Assembly: GCF_028867705.1 (NCBI RefSeq)
Contig: NZ_CP066171.1
Coordinates: forward strand, 806,001 to 870,000
Direction: 5' to 3'
Length of the DNA stretch: 64,000 bases
Origin: Thermoleophilum album
Lineage (GTDB): Bacteria > Actinomycetota > Thermoleophilia > Solirubrobacterales > Thermoleophilaceae
The position numbers and the translations under genes were made by a program. Every line of letters starts with the position of its first letter. Position 1 is the first letter of the stretch. The notes beneath the pieces were generated by a model, which saw only the letters and a program-made list of their open reading frames with translations, made no database searches and was not told the origin of the DNA. Positions 36,168 through 44,144 of the stretch are shown in pieces.

Positions 36168-38332
36168 TGGAGCGAGCGGCAGCGCCGAACACGAACGAGG
36201 AGGGCGGTCGCACGCGTGCACGCGCGCTGTTCGCTTCCTTCCTGCGGCTTCTCGCTTTGTCGTCGCTCGCTTTCGCCGGGCCGCTCTTCGACCTATTGCG
36301 CGAAAACCCCGAGTTTTTCGCCGCTCGCGGATCGCCGCCGCTCGACATCGTCACCTTCGCGCTCGGGTGGGTGCTCGTGCCGCCGCTCCTGCTTGTGGCG
36401 CTCGAAGCGATCGTCACTGTCGCCTCGCGACGGGCCGGTCGGGCCGTGCACCTTGCGAGCGTCGTGGTGCTCGTCGCCTTGATCGTGTCGCCGACGCTTA
36501 AGCGCGTCGGGACGCTGAGCGACGGCGTGCACGTTGCTGTGGCGCTCGCACTCGGCGTGGCTGTGGCGGCGCTGTACGTGCGCGCTCGAGCGGTGCGCTC
36601 CTTCGTCTCGGCGCTGGCTTTCGCGCCGGCTCTGTTTCTGGCGCTGCTGCTCGTTTTCTCGCCGGTGTCGAAACTCGTCTTCCCGAGCGAGGCGAGTGCG
36701 CGTGCAGTAGGCGGGGTACCGCGCGCGCCGGTGGTCGTTGTTCTCTTCGACGAGTTTCCCGTCGCGTCGCTTCTCGACCGCAACGGCCGCATCGACGCCC
36801 GCCGCTATCCGAACTTCGCAGCCCTCGCGCGTGACGCCACCTGGTACCGCAACACCTACACCGTGTACGACTCGACCGAGCGTGCCCAGCCGGCGATCAT
36901 GGACGGCAACTATCCGCGCAAGGACACGCTTCCGACCGCGTCCGACCATCCCAACAGCATCTTCACGCTGCTCGGGCGCACGTACACGATGAACGTCTCG
37001 GAGGAGGCGACCAGCGTCTGTCCGACCAGTCTCTGCCGTGACGAGCGCACCGAGGAGCCGTTCGCCGAGCGGATGCGCTCGATCGTCGGCGACCTGGCGC
37101 TCGTTTGGGCACACGTGGTCGCGCCTGCGCACGCCGAGGACCGGTTGCCGTCGGTGTCGCAAACATGGGGCAACTTCGGCGCCGGCGAAGGGGCCGAATC
37201 GAGCCGCCGCGCCACCGTCGGTGCCGGCGAGCGGCCCAACACCCGTGCCAACCTCAACGCAAACCGCAACCACCGTTTCCTCGAGTGGGTCGCGCGCATC
37301 CGCCCGGGCTCGCGGCCGTCGCTCAACTTCAAGCACACGCTGCTGCCGCACATCCCGTGGCAGTACCTGCCGACCGGGCAGCAGTACCGACGGGTGGCGA
37401 GCGATCCGATCCCCGGCATCAACCGCTACGCCTACCGCGACCCCGGCCAGGTCGCTGTTCTCTGGCAGCGCCACCTCTTGCAGGTCGGGTTCGCGGACTA
37501 CCTGATCGGGCGCCTCATCCGCCACCTGAAGCGCGAAGGTCTGTACGACCGGGCGCTGATCGCGATCGCCGCCGATCACGGCGTCGCGTTCGATGTCGGC
37601 GCCTACGACCGCCGGCGCCTGACGCGGCGCAACGCGGCCGCGGTCGGAGCAGTGCCTTTCCTGCTCAAGGCGCCTTTCCAGCGGCGCGGGCGGATCGACG
37701 ACGCGTACGTCGAGACGGTCGACATCCTGCCCACGATCCTCCACGTGCTCGGCGTCGATCCGCGCGTGCGCATGGACGGCAAGCCCGCCTCGAGCCCCGC
37801 CGTGCGCGCGCGACGACGGGTGCGCATTTTCGAACGTGGCAGCTTCCGTCCGATCGTCTTCTCGGCGGCGGACTGGCAGAGCCGCAAGCGGGCGCTGCTC
37901 GCGCGCCAGCTAGCGCTGTTCGGCGACGGCGCCGAAGGGCCGTGGCGGATCTTCGAGATCGGACCGCGAACCGACCTGTTGCGCCGCTCGGTGGCGACGC
38001 TGCGCACGACCGTCGCGCACGGCGTGCGGGCACGCTTCGTCGAGGCCGGTGAGTACCGCAACGTCGATCCGCGCTCGACGACTGTGCCGGTGTGGGTGAC
38101 AGGCTGGATCGAGGGCTCGCCGCGCGGCGCCACCCGCGACGTCGCCGTCGCGGTGAACGGGACGATCGTCGGCGTCGGGCGCACGTTCCACCTGGTGCGC
38201 GACCAGGGCGAGAACTTCTCGATCGTGGTTCCCTGGTGGGTGTTCCGGCGCGGCCGCAACGACGTCGCGCTGTACGAGGTGCGGGGTAACGGCGCGGGCA
38301 CCGAACTTGCGCTGATCGGGCGCGCACCCTAG
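36167..38332 (+). CDS. Membrane-anchored sulfatase/phosphotransferase (alkaline-phosphatase superfamily)
   Basis: A 721-residue protein. About four or five membrane segments lie within residues 20-165; a large extracytoplasmic domain follows. VVVVLFDEFPVASLL places a metal-binding Asp near 195, YDSTERAQPAI puts the likely Thr nucleophile near 237, and IAIAADHGVAF gives the Asp-His metal pair near 470-471. The nucleophile is Thr, not the Cys/Ser of the sulfatase C/SxPxR motif, so transfer of a phospho-alcohol group (as in phosphoethanolamine or phosphoglycerol transferases) is more likely than sulfate hydrolysis. The last 130 residues form an extra beta-rich domain. Coupled to the NoeA-like gene by TGATG. 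Confidence 0.8.
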   Translation: MERAAAPNTNEEGGRTRARALFASFLRLLALSSLAFAGPLFDLLRENPEFFAARGSPPLDIVTFALGWVLVPPLLLVALEAIVTVASRRAGRAVHLASVVVLVALIVSPTLKRVGTLSDGVHVAVALALGVAVAALYVRARAVRSFVSALAFAPALFLALLLVFSPVSKLVFPSEASARAVGGVPRAPVVVVLFDEFPVASLLDRNGRIDARRYPNFAALARDATWYRNTYTVYDSTERAQPAIMDGNYPRKDTLPTASDHPNSIFTLLGRTYTMNVSEEATSVCPTSLCRDERTEEPFAERMRSIVGDLALVWAHVVAPAHAEDRLPSVSQTWGNFGAGEGAESSRRATVGAGERPNTRANLNANRNHRFLEWVARIRPGSRPSLNFKHTLLPHIPWQYLPTGQQYRRVASDPIPGINRYAYRDPGQVAVLWQRHLLQVGFADYLIGRLIRHLKREGLYDRALIAIAADHGVAFDVGAYDRRRLTRRNAAAVGAVPFLLKAPFQRRGRIDDAYVETVDILPTILHVLGVDPRVRMDGKPASSPAVRARRRVRIFERGSFRPIVFSAADWQSRKRALLARQLALFGDGAEGPWRIFEIGPRTDLLRRSVATLRTTVAHGVRARFVEAGEYRNVDPRSTTVPVWVTGWIEGSPRGATRDVAVAVNGTIVGVGRTFHLVRDQGENFSIVVPWWVFRRGRNDVALYEVRGNGAGTELALIGRAP

Positions 38333-38357
38333 CGCCGCGCGTCGACGACGCTGCGAG

Positions 38358-38379
38358 AGCGACCGCAGCGGTCGCTTTA
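38358..38379 (+). terminator. Weak terminator after the membrane sulfatase gene
   Basis: AGCGACCG (38358-38365), loop CAG, CGGTCGCT (38369-38376), followed by TTA. A perfect 8-bp stem 25 nt after the stop, but with only three T. It abuts the 3' end of the convergent lipoprotein gene. Confidence 0.45.
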
Positions 38380-38748
38380 CGGGACCTCGTTCAAGCAGCT
38401 CTCGATCTCGTCGAGGAGTTTGTCGCTGCCGCGTTTCACCCAGAGGAGAGCGTTACCGATCTGTTCCGCGCCCTCGGCCCCGCCTTCGAACTGCAGCGCT
38501 TCGGCTTCGCCGCTGGTCGTGAAGTAGCGGATCCGCGGCGCGCCCGGCCCCCCGCCGACGACGATCTCGCGCTCGCCCACGGCGCGCGCCGGCAAGCGCT
38601 TCGCGGTGAGGCAAGCGAGCGCTTGCCCGCGCTTGTCGTTGGGGTTGGGGCCACCGCCACCGGTGGCGGCACCGGAGGAGCAGCCAGCGAGCAGCGCGGC
38701 ACCGAGGGCGGCGGTGACAGCGAGCGAGCTTGCAGCGTGTCGACGCAC
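38377..38748 (-). CDS. Small putative lipoprotein
   Basis: A 123-residue protein with a lipoprotein signal: hydrophobic segment followed by the lipobox LLAGC with the acylated Cys at 23, then a Ser/Gly/Pro-rich spacer. The mature part is about 85 residues with two further cysteines (ACLTAK and ESCLNE) that may pair, and a mixed alpha/beta pattern (EIVVGGG, RIRYFTTSGEAEAL). No family recognised. GTG start. It shares the strand with the GH2 gene, whose stop is 36 nt upstream of it, so the two may be cotranscribed. Confidence 0.72.
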   Translation of the reverse strand: MRRHAASSLAVTAALGAALLAGCSSGAATGGGGPNPNDKRGQALACLTAKRLPARAVGEREIVVGGGPGAPRIRYFTTSGEAEALQFEGGAEGAEQIGNALLWVKRGSDKLLDEIESCLNEVP

Positions 38749-38784
38749 CGCAGGCAGGCTAGTGGCTTGCGCGGAAGCGTGCGG

Positions 38785-41055
38785 TCAGCGGAACGGCGCG
38801 GTGGCGCGGAAGCGCTTGCGCAGCTCCCAGTAGGCAGGTTTCGGCGTACCGGTTTCGTCGATCAGGCCCTTGTTGTTCCACGGCGGGGTCGGGCGGTTCG
38901 GGTTTCCCCCGCGCCACAGCGGGGTGACGCGGAAGTCGCGCAAGATCCACACGATCGACGCCGCCACCCACGGGCGACGCTCGTGGATCGCCAGGTGGTC
39001 GAGCAGGAAGCGGGTCTGGAAGGCGAACGTGCCTTTCGTGTCGGCCGGCCCGTCATGCGTCGCCTCGGCACCGAACTCGGTCACGAAGATCGGTTTGTCG
39101 GGATACGCCAGGTGGAACTGCCCGAGGATCGTGTTGAGGTCCTCGGTGCGGCCGCTGTACCAGCCGAAGTACTCGTTGACGCCGATCGCGTCCAGCTCGT
39201 CGAACGCCGGGTGCCAGACCCGTGTTGGGTCGAGCGGCGCGGCGCGGTCGATCGTCACGAGTCGTGTGGGGTCGAGCTCGCGCACAAGCCGCGCGGTTGC
39301 GCGCAGGTAAAGCTCGTAACCCGGACCGACGGTGCCGGCGTAACGGTTGTCGCCGAGAGCGAACTCGTTGCCGAGCGACCAGGCGATGACCGACGGGTTG
39401 TTGATCTCGGCGTCGACCATCTGCCGCACGCTGCGCTGTGCGGCGACACGAACCGAGCGCAAGTTGAGAGCGCCGTTGGTGAGCTGGTAGACGGGCGGCT
39501 GCGCCCAGTAGAGGATGCCGGCGCGATCGAGCGCCTCGAGGATCGCCGGGTGGGGGGGATAGTGCGAGCGCGTGATCGTCGCCCCGAGATCGCGCAAGCG
39601 GTCGACGATCCAGCGGCGCTCGCGGGGACCGAGAGCCGCGCCGAGCTTGGGGTCGTCCTCGTGGAAGCTGGCCCCAACGAGCCGCACCGGCCGGCCGTTC
39701 AAGAGCAGCACGCCGCCGGGGCGGACCTCGATCAGGCGCACACCGCTGTAGAGCACGTAACTGGCGCGGTAGCGCGGGCGCGTAGAACTTGGGCTGCGCG
39801 TCGACTCGCTGTCGCGGTCCTGGTCCCGGAGCCGTGTGGCCTCCTCGCCGGTGGCGCTGAGAAGGAGCCGGTAGAGCGCCGGTCGCCGTGGCTGCCAGAG
39901 CACGGGACGTCCGATGCGAAGCGGCAGCGTCACCGCAGCGCGCCCGGCAGGCGCGATGGTGAGCGCGAGCGAGCTGCTCCCGGCCGGACGGCGGCGCGGA
40001 TCGCGAGCGCTCGCGGCGATGACGACGCGCAGGGCGCGAGCGGTCGCATTGCGGACGACGGCACGCACGCGGAAGGTGGCGCTGCACGTCGGGCAGCGCA
40101 GCTCCGGCAGGGCGCTGACGCGCTCGATATCGATCCCGTAGACAGGGCGGATCTCGACCTCGCGGGCTATCCCGCCGAAGTTCCACCAGCCGCCGCGCCC
40201 GTAGCGACACGCGTTCGTCTCGAAACGGCTGTGCGAGAGGTCGTAGGGGCCGCGCATCGTCGACGCGCGCACCACCAACCGGTTGGTGGCGCGCGGATCG
40301 AGTCCCCGCGCATCGAGCTCGAACGGTGTGTATCCGCCGCTGTGCTCGCCGAGCTTGCGACCGTTGAGCCACACGGTGGCGCGTTCGCGCACGCCGAGGA
40401 AGCGCAGTCGCCAGAGCGTCGGACGCTCGGTGGCATCGGCCGTGCGGGGAAGGCGAAACTCCTTCCGGTACCAGCCCCAGCCGCTGCGATTGCGGACGGT
40501 GTCGGTGGCGTTCCAGACGTGCGGCACGGTCACGGCTTGCCAGCCGTCGAGCGTGGTCTGGGTCGGCAGGCCGCGCGCTTCGCCGGTGCGCTCCTCGTCG
40601 AGCTGGAAGTACCAGCGGCCGCCGAGCAAGAGCCGCCCGGTCGGCCCGTTGCGCTCCGGCACGCCGCGCGTCGGCACGTCGACGACGAGCGGCGGCGTGG
40701 CCTGCGGCTGCGTCGCCGGGAGCGGGACCGGGACGCAGCGCGTGGGCGGTGTGCCGGACGAGCCGTCGCCCTCGCCTTCGCCCGGCTGCGGCTGCGGCGC
40801 CGGCGCGGCCCCCGTCTGCGCGGCGCGCGCGTCGACCGAGTAGAGGTCGCGGCCCGGCGCGCTCGATCGCGACGCTGCGCTAGCGGCGGGGTCGAGGGCA
40901 GCGATGGTGGCTGCGCCTAGGACCGCAAGCAGCGCGATTCCCCGCGCGATCGGCGCAGCCCGCAGCGAGCGGCGCGCGGGCGGGCCGAGGCTTGTCGCCG
41001 CTGCTTTCGCGTGGCGCGGCGCCGTGGGACGAGCGTCTCTGTCGAGCGACTGCAC
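38785..41055 (-). CDS. Secreted or membrane-anchored GH2 glycoside hydrolase
   Basis: A GH2-family beta-glycosidase (beta-galactosidase/glucuronidase/mannosidase type). Counted from GTG 41055 it has 756 residues. A hydrophobic stretch (about 36-60) is a signal or anchor, then a Pro/Gly-rich linker (around 75-120). The jelly-roll domain follows with LLLGGRWYFQLDEE and WYRKEFRLP, then an Ig-like domain, then the TIM barrel with NPSVIAWSLGNE (acid/base Glu 564) and VTEFGAEA (nucleophile Glu 660). Both catalytic acids are present. The start is uncertain: GTG 41061 and GTG 41166 are also in frame. It probably trims or remodels an extracellular glycan; the substrate is undecided. Confidence 0.85.
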   Translation of the reverse strand: MQSLDRDARPTAPRHAKAAATSLGPPARRSLRAAPIARGIALLAVLGAATIAALDPAASAASRSSAPGRDLYSVDARAAQTGAAPAPQPQPGEGEGDGSSGTPPTRCVPVPLPATQPQATPPLVVDVPTRGVPERNGPTGRLLLGGRWYFQLDEERTGEARGLPTQTTLDGWQAVTVPHVWNATDTVRNRSGWGWYRKEFRLPRTADATERPTLWRLRFLGVRERATVWLNGRKLGEHSGGYTPFELDARGLDPRATNRLVVRASTMRGPYDLSHSRFETNACRYGRGGWWNFGGIAREVEIRPVYGIDIERVSALPELRCPTCSATFRVRAVVRNATARALRVVIAASARDPRRRPAGSSSLALTIAPAGRAAVTLPLRIGRPVLWQPRRPALYRLLLSATGEEATRLRDQDRDSESTRSPSSTRPRYRASYVLYSGVRLIEVRPGGVLLLNGRPVRLVGASFHEDDPKLGAALGPRERRWIVDRLRDLGATITRSHYPPHPAILEALDRAGILYWAQPPVYQLTNGALNLRSVRVAAQRSVRQMVDAEINNPSVIAWSLGNEFALGDNRYAGTVGPGYELYLRATARLVRELDPTRLVTIDRAAPLDPTRVWHPAFDELDAIGVNEYFGWYSGRTEDLNTILGQFHLAYPDKPIFVTEFGAEATHDGPADTKGTFAFQTRFLLDHLAIHERRPWVAASIVWILRDFRVTPLWRGGNPNRPTPPWNNKGLIDETGTPKPAYWELRKRFRATAPFR

Positions 41056-41509
41056 AGGCACGGCTTGGAACCAACTCGTGGCGAATGCACGAACACGCCG
41101 CTCGGCGAAGCGCTGCGCCCGGCTCCGCGCCGCGTCCCGGCAGCCGCTGGTGGCGCGGCAGGGCACGACGCGAAGCGCTCGGCGCGTTCGTGGTCGCGGT
41201 CGCGGCGCAGGCTAGCCGGTCGCTTCGCAACGTGCGCCGGTCAGGGGCGGTCGCGGCGCACGTCTCGTCGGACTGTCCTTGGGCCGGTGCGTCGGGAGCG
41301 CATATTGGCGAGAGCGACCCGGGCGCCAGCTCACGCGCGACCAGGATTCGCACGACCAGGTTTCGCGCTCGCTCACGACCAGGACTCGCGCTCGCAGAGT
41401 GACACTGCTACCGTGCCAGCGCATAGCGCGGACGTGCGGGACGTGCCCGCGTTCCGCTCGGCGCTCTCGTTCAAGGTCCGAGCAGGCGTCGCTCGGCTCT
41501 CTTCCGGCG
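41056..41509. other. 454 nt divergent region between GH2 and LPG-synthase-like genes
   Basis: The longest apparently non-coding stretch in the window (about 340 nt if the GH2 gene starts at 41166). It should hold promoters for both directions. The only ordered structure I see is a set of three 15-bp direct repeats at 41337-41389, on the side of the plus-strand gene. There is no RNA gene and no convincing coding frame. Confidence 0.55.
41337..41389 (+). repeat. Three 15-bp direct repeats, consensus RCGACCAGGNYTCGC
   Basis: GCGACCAGGATTCGC (41337-41351), ACGACCAGGTTTCGC (41352-41366) and ACGACCAGGACTCGC (41375-41389). The first two abut and the third follows after 8 nt, so repeat starts are 15 and 23 nt apart. 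They lie 120-170 nt upstream of the membrane-protein gene at 41510. They look like iterated binding sites; only three units, so not a CRISPR array. Confidence 0.6.
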
Positions 41510-42469
41510 ATGAACAGACGCTTCGCGTTCCTGCAAATAGCAATCTCGGTCACGGCCCTCGCCGCCGTCGTGTGGTGGGCGTCGCGCCAGGAGGCACCCC
41601 AGTTCCCGCACTCGGCCGGGGCGCTCGCGTGGCTCGTCGCGGCGCTTGCGATCTACGCCGTCGCGACGCTCTTGCGCGCCGAGCGCTGGCAGCGGATCAT
41701 CGCCGTGAGCGGCCTCGAGGCGCGGCGGCGCGATGTCGTCGGCCTGACGCTCGTCGGCTACATGGGCAACAACGTGCTCCCGGCGCGCGCCGGCGAGATG
41801 TTGCGGGTGGTGCTTTTGTCGCGGCGCTCGGCGGCGGGAAAGAGGCAGCTGCTCGGAACGGTGGTGTGCGAGCGCGTCCTCGACGCGCTGGCGCTCGGGG
41901 TGATCCTGGTCGTCGTCGCGTACGGGCTGCTGCACGGCGCGCGCCTGCCGAGCGAGCGGCCGCTGGTAGTCGCAGGCGCCGGGATCGTCCTGGTCGCGCT
42001 GGCGATCGCAGCGCTGCAGCTCGTGCGCCGGCACCCGGCGCTCGGGCGCGTCCGCGAGGTCGTGCGGCCGCTGGCGCAAGCGCCCCGCGCCCTGGTGGGA
42101 CCGCAGGGGATCACGCCCTTTTTCGCCTCGCTCGCTATCTGGGCGCTCGAGGCCAGCGTGTACTTCGCCGTAGCGGAAGCTGTGGGGCTCGGCATCGATC
42201 CCATCGATTCGCTGTACATCGTCGCGATCACCAACCTGTTCGCGATGCTCCCCGCCGCTCCCGGCTACGTCGGTACCTTCGACGCGGCGGTCTTATTCGG
42301 CGTAAAAGCCGTCGGCGGCACTGCCGGGCTCGCGCTGTCGTACCTGGTGCTCTTGCGGTTCGTGCTGTTCGTGCCGATCACGCTCGTCGGGCTCGTTGTG
42401 CTGGTGGCGCGCTACGGCGGCTGGGCGGCGCTGCGCGCCGCCCTGCGGGTCGAGGCGTCGAAGGCTTGA
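41510..42469 (+). CDS. LPG-synthase-TM-family membrane protein (flippase-like)
   Basis: A 319-residue integral membrane protein of the lysylphosphatidylglycerol synthase transmembrane family (UPF0104/AglD-like). About seven or eight hydrophobic helices; the hallmark is LVGYMGNNVLPARAGEMLRV (about 82-101), with VVCERVLDALALGVILVV and APGYVGTFDAAVLFGVKAVG as later family blocks. It lacks the soluble lysyl-transferase domain, so lysinylation of lipids is not expected. Members often sit in glycan loci next to GT genes, as here, and are thought to help lipid-linked sugar transport. ATG 41510 was chosen; the long N-terminal extension in frame is not family-like. The next gene starts 7 nt later. Confidence 0.82.
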   Translation: MNRRFAFLQIAISVTALAAVVWWASRQEAPQFPHSAGALAWLVAALAIYAVATLLRAERWQRIIAVSGLEARRRDVVGLTLVGYMGNNVLPARAGEMLRVVLLSRRSAAGKRQLLGTVVCERVLDALALGVILVVVAYGLLHGARLPSERPLVVAGAGIVLVALAIAALQLVRRHPALGRVREVVRPLAQAPRALVGPQGITPFFASLAIWALEASVYFAVAEAVGLGIDPIDSLYIVAITNLFAMLPAAPGYVGTFDAAVLFGVKAVGGTAGLALSYLVLLRFVLFVPITLVGLVVLVARYGGWAALRAALRVEASKA

Positions 42470-42476
42470 GCTGGCC

Positions 42477-44144
42477 GTGCCGCTAGTCGCCGAGAGCGCA
42501 CACGCGCCCGCCACGGCCGCGCCCGGCGCAGCCGGGCTCGCACCCGGGCGCTTCCTGGTCACGGGCCTCGCCGGGGTCTCGCTGGTCCTCGCTGCGCTCA
42601 CGCTGCTCTTGCCTTCCACACCCACCTACGACCCCTGGGCGTGGCTCTTATGGGGACGCGAGATCCTCCATCTCGATCTCGTGACCACCGGTGGGCCGTC
42701 GTGGAAACCCCTGCCGGTGTTCTTCACCACTCTTTTTGCCGTCTTCGGCGCGAACGTGGCCCCCTACCTCTGGCTCCTGGTTGCGCGCGCCGGCGGCATC
42801 TTCGCCTGCCTGATGGCTTGGCGTCTGGCGCGGCGCCTCGTCGGTGGCGGGATCGCGGGAGCGGCGGCAGGCGCGGTGGCTGCTGGCGCGCTCGCCTCGA
42901 GCTACAACTTCGCGCGCGACGCGGCGCTCGGCAACTCGGAGCCGCTGCTCGCCGGTCTCTTGCTGCTCGCGGTAGAGCGGCACCTCGACGGCCGGCGCGA
43001 CCACGCCCTCTACCTCGGTGTCGCAGCGGCCTTGTTGCGTCCCGAGGTGTGGCCGTTCCTCGGGCTCTACGGCCTTTACTTGTGGCTGCGCGAGCCACAA
43101 CTGCGGCTGCGGCTCGTCGCGTTCGCGCTGCTCGTGCCCGCGCTCTGGATCTTGCCCGAGTGGTGGGGATCCGGCGATCCGCTGCGGGCGTCGGAACGGG
43201 CCACGAACCCTAACCGGGGCAGCGTCGCCTTCGCCGACCATCCGGCGCTCGAGCTCGCGCGGCGCACCGGCGAGCGCACGCCCGAGCCGGTGTTCGCGGC
43301 GGCGGCGGTGGCGGTGCTCGCCGCTCTCGCCGGCCTGGGCCAGGTCCGGCGGCTGCGCCACGCCGCTGGCGCTGCACGCGGCCAGCGGGTAGCGGAAATG
43401 CCGCGTGCGGTCGCCGGCGACGCTGCGCTGCTCGTGCTAGCTGCGCTCGGCGCGGCGTGGTTCGGGCTCGTCGCGGCGATGGCCGAGCGCGGCTATGCAG
43501 GCAACCAGCGTTACTTGATCGGTACCACCGCTGTGCTGTGCGTACTGGCCGGTGTCGGCGTGGGACGCATTCTGCACCTGGTCGGCCGCGTGGGTGCTGG
43601 CCGCTCGTCGCGCCGCGCCGCCGTGGTGCAGGCTGCGACGGTCGCGGTCATCGCCGCGATCGCCGCACCGGTGGTGGTCGCCAAGGCCGATAACGTCGGC
43701 CGCGTCACCGATCGGCTGCGCTACGAAGCACAGCTCTGGGCCGACCTCAAGCGGCTGATCGCCCGCGCGGGAGGCAAGGAGCGTCTGCTCGCCTGCGGCG
43801 GGGTGTTCTCGGGACCGTTCCAGACACAGATGGTGGCCTACGAGCTCGGCCTGCACGGCCGCGACGTCGGGTGGCCCGGAACGCCGCCGCCCGGCGTGCT
43901 CTTCCGCACCCGCACCGTCCCGGGCGGCCCGCTCGTCGGGATACCCCGCGACCGGCGCTACCGCGAGGTCCTGCGCGTGGGCCTATGGCGCATCTGGACC
44001 GTTCCCCCGCAGGGCCAACCGCCCGGCCCGCGCTCTTGCCCGCGCCGGCCGGGGCAGCCGACCGCGCCGCCGCCACCGGGCGGCCTGCCGTTCGCTCGTC
44101 GCACCGCGACCGCGACTACCACTACGCTGCGCGCGTGGCAGTAG
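42477..44144 (+). CDS. Polytopic membrane protein, GT39/PMT-like
   Basis: A 555-residue protein with roughly nine or ten membrane segments up to about residue 410, then an extracytoplasmic C-terminal part ending in a Pro/Arg/Thr-rich tail. The first loop after helix 1 reads TYDPWAWLLWGREILHLDL, and GPSWKPLPVFFTTLFA follows. This resembles the acidic first loop of GT-C transferases (PMT/ArnT type), but the usual DE pair is not obvious, so a sugar-transferase role is tentative. GTG 42477 sits 7 nt after the upstream stop, and the next gene overlaps its end by 10 nt, so the three are one operon. Confidence 0.72.
   Translation: MPLVAESAHAPATAAPGAAGLAPGRFLVTGLAGVSLVLAALTLLLPSTPTYDPWAWLLWGREILHLDLVTTGGPSWKPLPVFFTTLFAVFGANVAPYLWLLVARAGGIFACLMAWRLARRLVGGGIAGAAAGAVAAGALASSYNFARDAALGNSEPLLAGLLLLAVERHLDGRRDHALYLGVAAALLRPEVWPFLGLYGLYLWLREPQLRLRLVAFALLVPALWILPEWWGSGDPLRASERATNPNRGSVAFADHPALELARRTGERTPEPVFAAAAVAVLAALAGLGQVRRLRHAAGAARGQRVAEMPRAVAGDAALLVLAALGAAWFGLVAAMAERGYAGNQRYLIGTTAVLCVLAGVGVGRILHLVGRVGAGRSSRRAAVVQAATVAVIAAIAAPVVVAKADNVGRVTDRLRYEAQLWADLKRLIARAGGKERLLACGGVFSGPFQTQMVAYELGLHGRDVGWPGTPPPGVLFRTRTVPGGPLVGIPRDRRYREVLRVGLWRIWTVPPQGQPPGPRSCPRRPGQPTAPPPPGGLPFARRTATATTTTLRAWQ

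Noticed and set aside
41337-41389. CRISPR array
   Set aside because: Only three short repeats, two directly abutting; no spacers of regular length and no cas genes.
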